A stretch of 64,000 nt of DNA from Eukaryota sp. TZLM1-RC (Eukaryota; Metamonada: BaSk clade). Of this stretch, positions 20,032 through 31,018 are shown piece by piece (the first letter of the stretch is position 1; every line of letters starts with the position of its first letter). Below the pieces are notes generated by a model. It worked only from the letters and a program-made list of their open reading frames with translations, was not told the DNA's origin and made no database searches. Position numbers and translations under genes: made by a program. The DNA lies in NCBI GenBank assembly GCA_040285825.1, contig JAUPSS010000005.1, positions 1,488,001 through 1,552,000 of the forward strand, written 5' to 3'.

Positions 20032-20730
20032 ATGGAATCAGATCTCACCTTTCGCATCGAAGATGTACTTCTCAGAGACGAACTGAATGAGGGTTCTGAT
20101 CAAGCCAATACATGTCTATTATACCTCCGTGGACACTGTCTACGTGGTTCTAACTGTCCTTTCCGTCATTGGCGCCCCCCGGAGAAAGAAACAGTCTGCA
20201 AACATTGGATGCGTGGTCTTTGTAAAAAGGGAGAGTATTGTGAATACCTACATCAACTAGACATGGACCGCATGCCTGAGTGTTGGTTCTACTACACTTA
20301 TGGCGAGTGTCACAACCAAGAATGCAGTTTTAGACACATTAACCCCGAGGAAAAAATGTCTGATTGTCCCTATTATGCACGAGGGTTTTGTAAAAATGGG
20401 CCTCGTTGTACGTATCGCCATGTACGTAGACAGCCATGTGAACTTTACCTAGCAGGGTTTTGTCCAAGGGGAAATAAATGTGAGAATGGACATCCAAAGT
20501 TTGAGATGGTTAGAGCGGCCCCTGAAGCTCCAACTACTGACTTTGGAAGTGGTAATAGTAAGCGTATTAGCTGCCATATTTGCAAAGGTCCACATAAAGC
20601 TAATGTATGTCCTGATAAACAAAAACATCATCGCACAGGACCCATAGTCTGTTTTAAGTGTGGAATTCCGGGCCATTTGGCTAATAAATGTACTACTAGG
20701 CAGGGTAGGGGTTGGCACCAAAATAGGTGA
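20032..20730 (+). CDS. CPSF4: CPSF30/Yth1, polyadenylation zinc-finger protein
   Basis: A 232-residue protein from ATG at 20032 (MESDLTFRIEDVLL), chosen because this matches the conserved N-terminal Phe-x-hydrophobic-Glu element and no in-frame ATG lies upstream. Five CCCH fingers follow in order: CLLYLRGHCLRGSNCPFRH, CKHWMRGLCKKGEYCEYLH, CWFYYTYGECHNQECSFRH, CPYYARGFCKNGPRCTYRH and CELYLAGFCPRGNKCENGH. Two zinc knuckles end the protein: CHICKGPHKANVC and CFKCGIPGHLANKC. CPSF30 recognises the AAUAAA signal within CPSF. AAUAAA-like words occur after several genes here (for example AGTCAATAAAATTT after the RING genes). Fingers 2 and 3, which read the RNA, are intact. Confidence 0.93.
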   Translation: MESDLTFRIEDVLLRDELNEGSDQANTCLLYLRGHCLRGSNCPFRHWRPPEKETVCKHWMRGLCKKGEYCEYLHQLDMDRMPECWFYYTYGECHNQECSFRHINPEEKMSDCPYYARGFCKNGPRCTYRHVRRQPCELYLAGFCPRGNKCENGHPKFEMVRAAPEAPTTDFGSGNSKRISCHICKGPHKANVCPDKQKHHRTGPIVCFKCGIPGHLANKCTTRQGRGWHQNR

Positions 20731-21321
20731 TTGCTCTTTATTTAATGATTTTATTGATGTTGAGGGTATTGAAGGATCAAAATAGGGGTGAGTTGTTTTG
20801 ATTGATCATTCTGGTTAACGTGTTTAAAAATAAAGTTTTTGAAAGCTTGTGCAAGTGCATTTGTTAGGTTTTGCTTTATGAATTACTCGCAAACAATGTT
20901 CCTTGGTAGGGGTATAATGAAGTTTGACATGAAGCTATCCTTTGCATAGTTTTGCCTTGTTTCCAAAGTTGTCAAAGACTGAATCGGAAATCTTCAAGTT
21001 TTGAAATCATTGTGTGAGATAGACTAGTTTAATAGCTGTTGATTTTAACTTGGCAAGTAAATGGACACTGTTTGAAATAATATTCATAATTTTCAAATTG
21101 TGCCGATCAAACACACCAAGAGTAATTAATAAAACTTAATACATTGCACTTACAGACATTCACGATTTGCTTTTTGTTATTGAAGACAAACTCTTTGGGG
21201 TTATTTCTTCCTTGTTTTGTTATACAGAATTGGCCTGAGGTGATTCCAAATATCAGGTGACTGCTATTTGAATTTCCTGTTGGTGAATCATAATTTATGA
21301 TTAATCATCTCTCCAAATGCA
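20731..21321. other. Intergenic, nothing recognised
   Basis: No frame or repeat of note; AATAAA-type word near 20830 may end the CPSF30 mRNA. Confidence 0.5.
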
Positions 21322-22407
21322 ATGCTTTCAGAAATACTATCACAACTGGAGTCTAAACCTCATCACTCTTATCAATCTTCCAATACTTCATCATCTATAG
21401 ATTACGAGTCCATTCATGTTACCTTTACACTACCACTCAATTTCAGTTCCACTCTACACCGTGATTATGCAAAGTTTTCATCCACCAGTCGTACATCTCA
21501 CTTCATTAGGGTCCATATTAAACCTTTGTTCAATATTTTGTCTTCTATAGCTTCTGATCTCTCTGCTTCCTCCTGCCATGACTCCTCTACTCATGACCAT
21601 TATCTAGACCTTGTTAAGTCTGCTCTTTCTCAGTGGTTTAACTTCCTTTCTATTTCTTTCAAGCATCTATTTCATCCATTTATTGATGCTCTTTTATCTT
21701 CTCTACCAACTCTACTTAGTCCCCTCAGTGAGGATGTTGGAATTACCCTTGCTAAATCACTTACTGAATCAATTCTCTCCTTTCCTTTTGATCATTCGCA
21801 ATTGTTATTATCTTTGTTTGAATCAATTTTTGCTTTATTTAGTCCTTTTGAGCTGATTATTGAGGATTTTAAGCCAAATTTGTATTGTTTTTACCACTCT
21901 GTTTTAATTAAATATTATTCAAAGCAAAAATTGTCAAAAATTGGTGAAATTTTTAGTGATTTGACTTGTCATTTGTCAACTGACAATGTCTGGGACATAA
22001 AGAGATCACTGGACCAATCTGAAATATCCATTCCTAATAGTGTTTCTGTTTTTTGTTTCAAAATCAGTTTAATCAGTGTTGATTTTTTAAAATTAATTGA
22101 TCAAATAATAAAAAAAGAAATCAGGTCTTTTAAATCAACTTTAATTAAACCTGTTGTTTGCTCTTTTTTTCAAGAATTAATTACATTTGTTTCACTCTTT
22201 ATTGATTTATTTGATAATTTAGATATTGAAACTGGTGCTTTAGTTGTGAAGCAAATGTCAATAAAAGTTTTGGAAGGTCATAAAGAACTTCTTTCTTTAT
22301 TCGTCAAGGGAAATTTTGATTTTTTTGTTGACTTTGAGGCTCCTTTTTGTTTGAAATCTTTAGTTAACCAAATAAGGAAATTTGAATTAATGAAACTTTT
22401 TAATTAA
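21322..22407 (+). CDS. Unknown helical protein
   Basis: A 361-residue frame from ATG at 21322. It is rich in Leu, Ser and Phe, almost entirely alpha-helical in appearance, with no signal peptide, cysteine cluster or membrane helix clear of the rest. A Ser/His-rich segment (about 10-30 and 80-95) is followed by repeated Leu-Phe helices (HLFHPFIDALLSSLPTLLSP; FVSLFIDLFDNLDIETG). The C-terminal ~60 residues (VKQMSIKVLEGHKELLSLFV) are the most protein-like. It could be a helical vesicle-tethering subunit (COG, exocyst or similar), but I see no motif to support this. Codon composition matches its neighbours. Confidence 0.55.
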   Translation: MLSEILSQLESKPHHSYQSSNTSSSIDYESIHVTFTLPLNFSSTLHRDYAKFSSTSRTSHFIRVHIKPLFNILSSIASDLSASSCHDSSTHDHYLDLVKSALSQWFNFLSISFKHLFHPFIDALLSSLPTLLSPLSEDVGITLAKSLTESILSFPFDHSQLLLSLFESIFALFSPFELIIEDFKPNLYCFYHSVLIKYYSKQKLSKIGEIFSDLTCHLSTDNVWDIKRSLDQSEISIPNSVSVFCFKISLISVDFLKLIDQIIKKEIRSFKSTLIKPVVCSFFQELITFVSLFIDLFDNLDIETGALVVKQMSIKVLEGHKELLSLFVKGNFDFFVDFEAPFCLKSLVNQIRKFELMKLFN

Positions 22408-23521
22408 TTGTTTTTTTAAGAATAATATTAATGGTTTTTTTGAAGCTCTATTTTTCCAGCTTGCTTTTGTATAATGGTTTTCAATTATCTAGACCTTGTA
22501 CCTAACAGTATCAACCTTCTCAATAAATGAATAAATAATAAATGAATAATAAATAAATAATGGTGCTTATGGGTTAGTAATATCTGTATAACAGATTGTA
22601 AATAATTGTTTCCGAAAACAGAAATCGTAGTAAAAAGAATGCAAATCGACTAAAAATAGTTTAAATATTAAGAAAACAACAGAAAAAATTGCAGACCGAT
22701 TGGTTATAAATGTAAGCAAAGTTTGCCGTTTTGTGAAGTTCTTGACGTTCAACCTGATTTCTGTTGTGATAATGGCTTCTAAGTTTTCTAATTAAAAAAG
22801 AAATCAATTCAAAAAACAACATTGAATATGATTCCGAATTATGATTATTTAAAACAGAGTCCTATTTAAATGGATTTGGTTGTGTTTTGTTTTTGTGTAG
22901 ATACGGCTGATCATATGATTTACTGCTGTAAGAAATGTAATAAATAATTTCTACATTTTGACAAACAAATAGCTGAGAATAAGTGGTTTCCTCCAAAAAG
23001 AAAAGATACAAACTGGTACATAATAATAATTAATGAATAACCAAGTCATTTATATGATGCAACCGCAGATATTCTTGAAAGGAAAAAACGAAAAGATATC
23101 ATTTATTATTAATTATTATTATTTATATCAATTTTTAGCCAAATTCAACGATTCATAAGAAACTAAACCAACCTTAATTTCAACATAATGAAGCCTTAAC
23201 AGAGTTGATCCAAAAAAATTAAACCAATCAAATGAAACGAAATCAGCCCGAATTAATTACAAAACCAAAAACAAAACTATTTTCCCTGGCCAACAATAAA
23301 CGCTGGACAAGGTTTCTGAGACAAGAAAAGAATAAAAAGTTTACACAAATTAATTAACATATCAACAAATTTTTTTATATAAACAATCACCTTTAAAATT
23401 TCGTTCTTTTAGTTTTTTTGAATTTGAAATACATGGAGAGTATCATTACATCGAAACAACTTGAAAAGTTGAGTTAAATTCACTAGTAAAGTCAACTAAT
23501 CCATCTCAATCAATTAAACTT
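22408..23521. other. Long AT-rich gap
   Basis: 1.1 kb with runs such as AATAAATGAATAAATAATAA (22525-22560). No coding frame longer than about 60 codons and no structured RNA seen. Confidence 0.6.
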
Positions 23522-24745
23522 TTAATCAAATTCAAAATCAGAATCATCCAAATCACTCAACAAATGATCAAACTTTTCTTGTTCCTTTTTCTTTATCATT
23601 TTGACAATCTCCACAACCTCCAAACAAAATTCCTTGTTGACACCATAAACAGTTTCCATCCCAATCAAATACTCAGCTTCATGGCACCATTTGAGACCAC
23701 AAAGTGAATGGTAAAGCCAAAGTGGATTCACTATGAACAAACCAGGTAAATCTCTGGCGCATTTAACTACATTACCGTCACAATTACCACAAACCAAATG
23801 GGTAGATTCTTCTATAGTTGAAGCCAAGAATCCACCTGCTCTGGTGATCAAAGGGTGTAGTTCATCTTTTATTGGAATTTCGCAAAGGTAAATTCTGCAA
23901 TGAGTTAATGCAGTGCTCCTTTTTTCTTTTATTATTTCAGCTACATTAGTTTCATTACCTTTATCAATAAATTCAAAAAACTTTAAATGAATATAATTTA
24001 ATAATTCCAAAACTTCCAATAAACACTTTTCTTTGGGTATTGGCGGTAACTCCAACTCAGCCGCCACAGACCTCTCCCCCTTCCAATGCAGGAATGGTAC
24101 CACTTGGTGAACAACCCTAGCAAAACTTCCCCACACGTCAATCTTGTCATCAACTATTACAGTCATGGTGGTACCAGCTGGAAAGATCCTAATGATAGTC
24201 TTCCTTCCAGATTTAGGATCAACATCATCACGTGAGAACACGTGAGTTTCTGGTATTTCAGATAAAACACCAAGTATTTTGAGACATTTGAGAGCGTATG
24301 CTCGTGTTCCCATTGTAAAAACATAGACTTGGTAATTTGAGGAGTGGAGCTTCTTGATAAGTTTGGTGGCAAAGGGACGAATCTGAATAAAATAACGATG
24401 ATAATCGAGGTCAAAGAAGGAGATAGCGGCTTCAGGAGTTGATCGGGACAGGAGGTCTTGTTTGGTAAAGGAAATGTCACGCACATTGGCGAGGGGAACA
24501 CACGTGCAGTGGAGTAGAGTGTGATCTAAATCCAGAACAACAGACAGCTTACGCTGTTGGAGTAGTTGTGATCTTTGTGCAGCACCACGTCTAGCAGCCT
24601 CAGTCGACGAAACAGAAAGTGAAAGACTGGCTTGACCAATAGGAACAGAAGATGAAGAAGTTTGAGAGGCTGTAAGACCGACCTGTTCCCCACAGACAGC
24701 GCATAAGTTGTAGTATATGACAGGATGGTCACATAGAGCACTCAT
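23522..24745 (-). CDS. FCP1: FCP1-like RNA polymerase II CTD phosphatase
   Basis: A 407-residue protein. The N-terminus has a small Cys cluster (CDHPVIYYNLCAVCG, 5-19) typical of FCP1. The phosphatase signature LDLDHTLLH (71-79; Asp72 and Asp74 of DxDxT) is followed by YFIQIRPFATKLI, VYVFTMGTRAYA, FSRDDVDPKSGRKTI and IVDDKIDVW, the full HAD/FCPH order. A BRCT domain fills the C-terminal third (LITRAGGFLASTIEESTHLV; PGLFIVNPLWLYHSL). The tail is acidic (DLDDSDFEFD). FCP1 removes phosphates from the polymerase II C-terminal domain so the enzyme can recycle. Smaller than fungal and animal FCP1 but with both domains. Followed on the plus side by the RING/Sel1 array. Confidence 0.92.
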   Translation of the reverse strand: MSALCDHPVIYYNLCAVCGEQVGLTASQTSSSSVPIGQASLSLSVSSTEAARRGAAQRSQLLQQRKLSVVLDLDHTLLHCTCVPLANVRDISFTKQDLLSRSTPEAAISFFDLDYHRYFIQIRPFATKLIKKLHSSNYQVYVFTMGTRAYALKCLKILGVLSEIPETHVFSRDDVDPKSGRKTIIRIFPAGTTMTVIVDDKIDVWGSFARVVHQVVPFLHWKGERSVAAELELPPIPKEKCLLEVLELLNYIHLKFFEFIDKGNETNVAEIIKEKRSTALTHCRIYLCEIPIKDELHPLITRAGGFLASTIEESTHLVCGNCDGNVVKCARDLPGLFIVNPLWLYHSLCGLKWCHEAEYLIGMETVYGVNKEFCLEVVEIVKMIKKKEQEKFDHLLSDLDDSDFEFD

Positions 24746-25144
24746 TTGTGCTGATCTGAAATGAATGTATATCTGTAATACAAAACATTTTCATTTATTG
24801 AACATGCATACTTAATTAAATTAATTCATAACTAATGCAAAATTGAATCCACACATATCTTTCATTTATATTGACATAGCAATGATCTAAATGCAGACAT
24901 GATTCAATCTTAAATAATTTTGTTAACCCTTTACTTCCTTTTCTAGATCATTATGATGTTTACTGCGATTCCCCTTGTCACACAAATCATTATGTAAAGT
25001 TTTCCTCTGGTTTTGACTGACTTAAGACATGAACTAATTGTCATTTTGAAAATACAAATGAATAAAGAAGGAAGACAGTCCTGATTTGTGAGTTAACATC
25101 ACCGATGGAACAATATTTAGATAACCAATCATAATTTACATATT
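24746..25144. other. Intergenic, nothing recognised
   Basis: AT-rich; includes the FCP1 upstream region. No repeat or RNA seen. Confidence 0.5.
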
Positions 25145-25471
25145 ACGAAATATCAAAATCTGGAATTGCTATTGTCAAATTTAGATTTTTTGGTTGAATC
25201 ACCATTTTTCAAGTTTCAGCAAAAAGGAATAGTTGCTATTAGCTGCATTTCATTAATGAATAGATTACTCATTCAGAAATCTATAATGATAACCTTTTCT
25301 AAAGAAACAGCATCTCAGGCTCTCTTTTGCTGCGTCTTTTCTGCTGATAGTTTACAATCTCAAATTTTGAACGATAATAGAATGCCATATAAAGTTAAAG
25401 AAATAACTACGTATTTTGATCAAATTTCAACGGAAAAAGGATTTTTGAGAATGAGAGCTCAAAACATATAA
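25145..25471 (+). pseudogene. Cyclin C-terminal-like fragment
   Basis: About 105 codons with no ATG near the start: ITKYQNLELLLSNLDFLVES, PFFKFQQKGIVAISCISLM, ALFCCVFSADSLQSQILN and a tail ending EKGFLRMRAQNI. The pattern (Leu-Leu-x-x-D-F near a K-F word, then an I-A-x-S-C-I-x-L helix) resembles the second cyclin fold. The match is weak and there is no N-terminal cyclin box upstream. The last 30 codons are carried, with changes, in every downstream repeat unit (for example 26858-26950), which shows where the tandem unit begins. Confidence 0.35.
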
Positions 25472-25830
25472 TAAAAAACATTCGAAATAACCAATGTTTT
25501 TACAGTAAAGTACATCAAATCTTCTTTAAATTTAATTCACTTCCCTCTGATATAGTGATTATTGTTTTTACACACATCAACTATTCAAATCAAAGTCATT
25601 GTTTGTTTGCCAACATGCAGTTTTTATGGATATGTTATCCAGTGATATTTGTGGGGTGCTTAATTAAGTATTTGATTAAGACACACCAAGTCACATTTTG
25701 AACATAGTTAGAGTTAATTTATTAAAAAATGCAATGAAAGTTTTGATGTATTTTCACAATATCTATTTATACAATTGATTCCATCTCAATTTAAAACAAA
25801 ATTTTCAATTTTCTGAAATTCCACAGACAA

Positions 25831-26604
25831 ATGTCCACCTCTCAGTACCCCGAATGCTTCATTTGCGTCATTCATCATGGGTTACTCGTGGATCCTGTCG
25901 TCACACGCTGTGGGCACTCATTTTGCCGAGCTTGTATTGAGCGTTGGATGGAGTATAGCGAGACCTGTCCCCATTGCAGGGAGGCTGTCTGTTATGGTAC
26001 TCTTGTCTGCAACTTCGTGTTGAGAGAGGCGATGGAGGAAATTTTAGGGTTAAGTGGGATTGGCTACCACAAGGAATCAGAACGATCGACTCCATTGGTC
26101 TTTTGTGGGAATAGCGATGAGATTGACCATCTGGGGTCAAGAATCAAAATCTTGAACAGCATTTTGGAACCCTTTGTTGCTTCTTTCTCTGCTGAAGAAA
26201 TGTTCTTCAAAGGACTGAATTCCTACAAGCGACACCAATACCAAAAAGCTGTCTTCTGGTACGAGAAAGCTGCACATGCTGGTAATGTCCAAGCTATGGT
26301 TGATTTAGCTGACTGTTTTAGAGATGGTGAAGGTGTTCAACAAGATCTTCAACAAGCGGTTTTATGGTTACAGAAGAGTGCACAAGCTGGCCATTCTGGA
26401 GCTATGGTGAGTTTAGGTTACTGTTATAGTTTTGGTAAAGGTGTTGAGCAAAACCTTGAGCAAGCGTTTCTTTATTATCAAAAAGCTGCTCATTTGGGAA
26501 ACAGGGATGCAATGTATAATTTGAGTCTGGCTTATGAATTAGGCGAGGGTGTTGTACGAGATGAACAAATGGCATTTCAATGGTACAACAGATGCTATTT
26601 ATGA
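25831..26604 (+). CDS. RING-finger + Sel1-repeat protein, copy 1
   Basis: A 257-residue protein. Residues 9-49 form a C3HC4 RING (C9, C12, C27, H29, C32, C35, C46, C49). Residues ~120-257 are Sel1-like repeats (AVFWYEKAAHAGN, AMVDLADCFRDGEGV, AVLWLQKSAQAGHS, AFLYYQKAAHLGN, AMYNLSLAYELGEGV). RING implies E3 ubiquitin ligase activity and Sel1 repeats bind partner proteins, so this is probably a substrate-selecting ligase (inference). No signal peptide or membrane helix. Its protein sequence is identical to copy 5. The ATG follows the conserved leader ATTCCACAGACAA. An AATAAA-type signal lies ~50 bp after the stop. Confidence 0.9.
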   Translation: MSTSQYPECFICVIHHGLLVDPVVTRCGHSFCRACIERWMEYSETCPHCREAVCYGTLVCNFVLREAMEEILGLSGIGYHKESERSTPLVFCGNSDEIDHLGSRIKILNSILEPFVASFSAEEMFFKGLNSYKRHQYQKAVFWYEKAAHAGNVQAMVDLADCFRDGEGVQQDLQQAVLWLQKSAQAGHSGAMVSLGYCYSFGKGVEQNLEQAFLYYQKAAHLGNRDAMYNLSLAYELGEGVVRDEQMAFQWYNRCYL

Positions 26605-27302
26605 AGTGTCTACTTAATTGTTAGTGTATTGTAAATATTATTTATTAAGTCAATAAAATTTGTTGATTTTTGGATGCTGAAAGTAACGTCAACTTATTCA
26701 ATTTATAAAAACGACAAGGAATTGTTCGTGGTTCTTTACATTATAATTTTTTTCGTAATGATAACTGCAATAATAATGAACAAATTGAATCCAAGGGCAA
26801 CACTTTAGCTTTTGTCGTTATAGAAAACTGTTATGATTGTAAAGTCGAGATAATAGAATACCATATAAAGTTAAAGAAATACCTAAGTGTTTTGATCAAA
26901 TTTCAACCGAAAAAGGATTTTTGAGATTGAGAGCTCAAAATATATAATAAAAAACGAATAAACCAATGTGTTTGCATTAAAGTACATCAAATCTTCTTTA
27001 AATTTAATTCACTTCCCTCTAATATAGTGATTATTGTTTTTACACACATCAACTATTCAAATCAAATTCATTGTTTGTTTGCCAACATGCAGTTTTTATG
27101 GATCTGGAATCCAGTGATATTTGTGGGGTGCTTAATTAAGTATATGATCAAGACACACCAAGTCACATTTTTAACATAGTTAGAGTTAATTTACTAAAAA
27201 ATGCAATGAAAGTTTTGATGTACTTTCACAATATTTATTTATTCAATTGATTCCATCTCAATTTAAAACAAAATTTTCAATTTTCCGAAATTCCACAGAC
27301 AA

Positions 27303-28076
27303 ATGTCCACCTCTCAGTACCCCGAATGCTTCATTTGCGTCATTCATCATGGGTTACTCGTGGATCCTGTCGTTACACGCTGTGGGCACTCATTTTGCCG
27401 AGCTTGTATTGAGCGTTGGATGGAGTACAGCGAGACCTGTCCCCATTGCAGGGAGGCTGTCTGTTATGGTACTCTTGTCTGCAACTTCGTGTTGAGAGAG
27501 GCGATGGAGGAAATTTTAGGGTTAAGTGGGACTGGCTATCACAAGGAATCAGAACGATCGACTCCATTGGTCTTTTGTGGGAATAGCGATGATATTGACC
27601 ATCTCAGGTCAAGAATCAAAATCTTGAACAGCATTTTGGAACCCTTTGTTGCTTCTTTCTCTGCTGAAGAAATGTTCTTCAAAGGACTGAATTCCTACAA
27701 GCGACACCAATACCAAAAAGCTGTCTTCTGGTACGAGAAAGCTGCACATGCTGGTTATGTCCAAGCTATGGTTGATTTAGCTGACTGTTTTAGAGATGGT
27801 GAAGGTGTTCAACAAGATCTTCAACAAGCGGTTTTATGGTTACAGAAGAGTGCACAAGCTGGCCATTCTGGAGCTATGGTGAGTTTAGGTTACTGTTATA
27901 GTTTTGGTAAAGGTGTTGAGCAAAACCTTGAGCAAGCGTTTCTTTATTATCAAAGAGCTGCTCATTTGGGAAACAGGGATGCAATGTATAATTTGAGTCT
28001 GGCTTATGAATTAGGCGAGGGTGTTGTACGAGATGAACAAATGGCATTTCAATGGTACAACAGATGCTATTTATGA
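27303..28076 (+). CDS. RING-finger + Sel1-repeat protein, copy 2
   Basis: Full length, 257 residues, all eight RING ligands intact. The most divergent copy: relative to copy 1 it has I77T, E97D, G102R, N152Y and K218R. The last two changes are shared only with copy 6. Preceded by a truncated cyclin-like tail at about 26858-26950 and by upstream DNA nearly identical to the other units, so it should be expressed the same way. Changes at 152 and 218 lie in the partner-binding Sel1 region, not in the RING. Confidence 0.9.
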   Translation: MSTSQYPECFICVIHHGLLVDPVVTRCGHSFCRACIERWMEYSETCPHCREAVCYGTLVCNFVLREAMEEILGLSGTGYHKESERSTPLVFCGNSDDIDHLRSRIKILNSILEPFVASFSAEEMFFKGLNSYKRHQYQKAVFWYEKAAHAGYVQAMVDLADCFRDGEGVQQDLQQAVLWLQKSAQAGHSGAMVSLGYCYSFGKGVEQNLEQAFLYYQRAAHLGNRDAMYNLSLAYELGEGVVRDEQMAFQWYNRCYL

Positions 28077-28773
28077 AGTGTCTACTTAATTGTTAGTATA
28101 TTGTAAATATTATTTATTAAGTCAATAAAATTTGTTGATTTTGGATTCTGAAATTAACGTCAACTTATTCAATTTATAAAAACGACAAGGAATTGTTCGT
28201 GGTTCTTTACATTATAATTTTTTTCGTAATGATAACTGCAATAATAATGAACAAATTGAATCCAAGGGCAACACTTTAGCTTTTGTCGTTATAGAAAACT
28301 GTTATGATTGTAAAGTCGAGATAATAGAATACCATATAAAGTTAAAGAAATACCTAAGTGTTTTGATCAAATTTCAACCGAAAAAGGATTTTTGAGATTG
28401 AGAGCTCAAAATATATAATAAAAAACGAATAAACCAATGTGTTTGCATTAAAGTACATCAAATCTTCTTTAAATTTAATTCACTTCCCTCTGATATAGTG
28501 ATTATTGTTTTTACACACATCAACTATTCAAATCAAATTCATTGTTTGTTTGCCAACATGCAGTTTTTATGGATCTGGAATCCAGTGATATTTGTGGGGT
28601 GCTTAATTAAGTATATGATCAAGACACACCAAGTCACATTTTTAACATAGTTAGAGTTAATTTATTAAAAAATGCAATGAAAGTTTTGATGTACTTTCAC
28701 AATATTTATTTATTCAATTGATTCCATCTCAATTTAAAACAAAATTTTCAATTTTCCGAAATTCCACAGACAA

Positions 28774-29547
28774 ATGTCCACCTCTCAGTACCCCGAATGC
28801 TTCATTTGCGTCATTCATCATGGGTTACTCGTGGATCCTGTCGTCACACGCTGTGGGCACTCATTTTGCCGAGCTTGTATTGAGCGTTGGATGGAGTACA
28901 GCGAGACCTGTCCCCATTGCAGGGAGGCTGTCTGTTATGGTACTCTTGTCTGCAACTTCGTGTTGAGAGAGGCGATGGAGGAAATTTTAGGGTTAAGTGG
29001 GATTGGCTACCACAAGGAATCAGAACGATCGACTCCATTGGTCTTTTGTGGGAATAGCGATGAGATTGACCATCTGGGGTCAAGAATCAAAATCTTGAAC
29101 AGCATTTTGGAACCCTTTGTTGCTTCTTTCTCTGCTGAAGAAATGTTCTTCAAAGGACTGAATTCCTACAAGCGACAACAATACCAAAAAGCTGTCTTCT
29201 GGTACGAGAAAGCTGCACATGCTGGTAATGTCCAAGCTATGGTTGATTTAGCTGACTGTTTTAGAGATGGTGAAGGTGTTCAACAAGATCTTCAACAAGC
29301 GGTTTTATGGTTACAGAAGAGTGCACAAGCTGGCCATTCTGGAGCTATGGTGAGTTTAGCTTACTGTTATAGTTTTGGTAAAGGTGTTGAGCAAAACCTT
29401 GAGCAAGCGTTTCTGTATTATCAAAAAGCTGCTCATTTGGGAAACAGGGATGCAATGTATAATTTGAGTCTGGCTTATGAATTAGGCGAGGGTGTTGTAC
29501 GAGATGAACAAATGGCTTTTCAATGGTACAACAGATGCTATTTATGA
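28774..29547 (+). CDS. RING-finger + Sel1-repeat protein, copy 3
   Basis: Full length, 257 residues. Differs from copy 1 by H135Q and G196A, both in Sel1 repeats; RING unchanged. The stop context is TGAAATG rather than TGAAGTG as in the others. No sign of decay. Confidence 0.9.
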   Translation: MSTSQYPECFICVIHHGLLVDPVVTRCGHSFCRACIERWMEYSETCPHCREAVCYGTLVCNFVLREAMEEILGLSGIGYHKESERSTPLVFCGNSDEIDHLGSRIKILNSILEPFVASFSAEEMFFKGLNSYKRQQYQKAVFWYEKAAHAGNVQAMVDLADCFRDGEGVQQDLQQAVLWLQKSAQAGHSGAMVSLAYCYSFGKGVEQNLEQAFLYYQKAAHLGNRDAMYNLSLAYELGEGVVRDEQMAFQWYNRCYL

Positions 29548-30244
29548 AATGTCTACTTAATTGTTAGTGTATTGTAAATATTATTTATTAAGTCAATAAA
29601 ATTTGTTGATTTTGGATTCTGAAATTAACGTCAACTTATTCAATTTATAAAAACGACAAGGAATTTTTCGTGGTTCTTTACATTATAATTTTTTTCGTAA
29701 TGATAACTGCAATAATAATGAACAAATTGAATCCAAGGGCAACACTTTAGCTTTTGTCGTTATAGAAAACTGTTATGATTGTAAAGTCGAGATAATAGAA
29801 TACCATATAAAGTTAAAGAAATACCTAAGTGTTTTGATCAAATTTCAACCGAAAAAGGATTTTTGAGATTGAGAGCTCAAAATATATAATAAAAAACGAA
29901 TAAACCAATGTGTTTGCATTAAAGTACATCAAATCTTCTTTAAATTTAATTCACTTCCCTCTGATATAGTGATTATTGTTTTTACACACATCAACTATTC
30001 AAATCAAATTCATTGTTTGTTTGCCAACATGCAGTTTTTATGGATCTGGAATCCAGTGATATTTTAGGGGTGCTTAATTAAGTATATGATCAAGACACAC
30101 CAAGTCACATTTTTAACATAGTTAGAGTTAATTTACTAAAAAATGCAATGAAAGTTTTGATGTACTTTCACAATATTGATTTATTCAATTGATTCCATCT
30201 CAATTTAAAACAAAATTTTCAATTTTCCGAAATTCCACAGACAA

Positions 30245-31018
30245 ATGTCCACCTCTCAGTACCCCGAATGCTTCATTTGCGTCATTCATCATGGTTTACT
30301 CGTGGATCCTGTCGTCACACGCTGTGGGCACTCATTTTGCCGAGCTTGTATTGAGCGTTGGATGGAGTACAGCGAGACCTGTCCCCATTGCAGGGAGGCT
30401 GTCTGTTATGGTACTCTTGTCTGCAACTTCGTGTTGAGAGAGGCGATGGAGGAAATTTTAGGGTTAAGTGGGATTGGCTACCACAAGGAATCAGAACGAT
30501 CGACTCCATTGGTCTTTTGTGGGAATAGCGATGAGATTGACCATCTGGGGTCAAGAATCAAAATCTTGAACAGCATTTTGGAACCCTTTGTTGCTTCTTT
30601 CTCTGCTGAAGAAATGTTCTTCAAAAGACTGAATTCCTACAAGCGACACCAATACCAAAAAGCTGTCTTCTGGTACGAGAAAGCTGCACATGCTGGTAAT
30701 GTCCAAGCTATGGTTGATTTAGCTGACTGTTTTAGAGATGGTGAAGGTGTTCAACAAGATCTTCAACAAGCGGTTTTATGGTTACAGAAGAGTGCACAAG
30801 CTGGCCATTCTGGAGCTATGGTGAGTTTAGGTTACTGTTATAGTTTTGGTAAAGGTGTTGAGCAAAACCTTGAGCAAGCGTTTCTTTATTATCAAAAAGC
30901 TGCTCATTTGGGAAACAGGGATGCAATGTATAATTTGAGTCTGGCTTATGAATTAGGCGAGGGTGTTGTACGAGATGAACAAATGGCATTTCAATGGTAC
31001 AACAGATGCTATTTATGA
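30245..31018 (+). CDS. RING-finger + Sel1-repeat protein, copy 4
   Basis: Full length, 257 residues. Only difference from copy 1 is G128R, at the start of the first Sel1 repeat. Codon 19 region reads CATGGTTTACTC where copies 1-3 and 6 have CATGGGTTACTC (same protein, shared silent change with copy 5). The upstream unit has a small local change at 30061-30070. Confidence 0.9.
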   Translation: MSTSQYPECFICVIHHGLLVDPVVTRCGHSFCRACIERWMEYSETCPHCREAVCYGTLVCNFVLREAMEEILGLSGIGYHKESERSTPLVFCGNSDEIDHLGSRIKILNSILEPFVASFSAEEMFFKRLNSYKRHQYQKAVFWYEKAAHAGNVQAMVDLADCFRDGEGVQQDLQQAVLWLQKSAQAGHSGAMVSLGYCYSFGKGVEQNLEQAFLYYQKAAHLGNRDAMYNLSLAYELGEGVVRDEQMAFQWYNRCYL

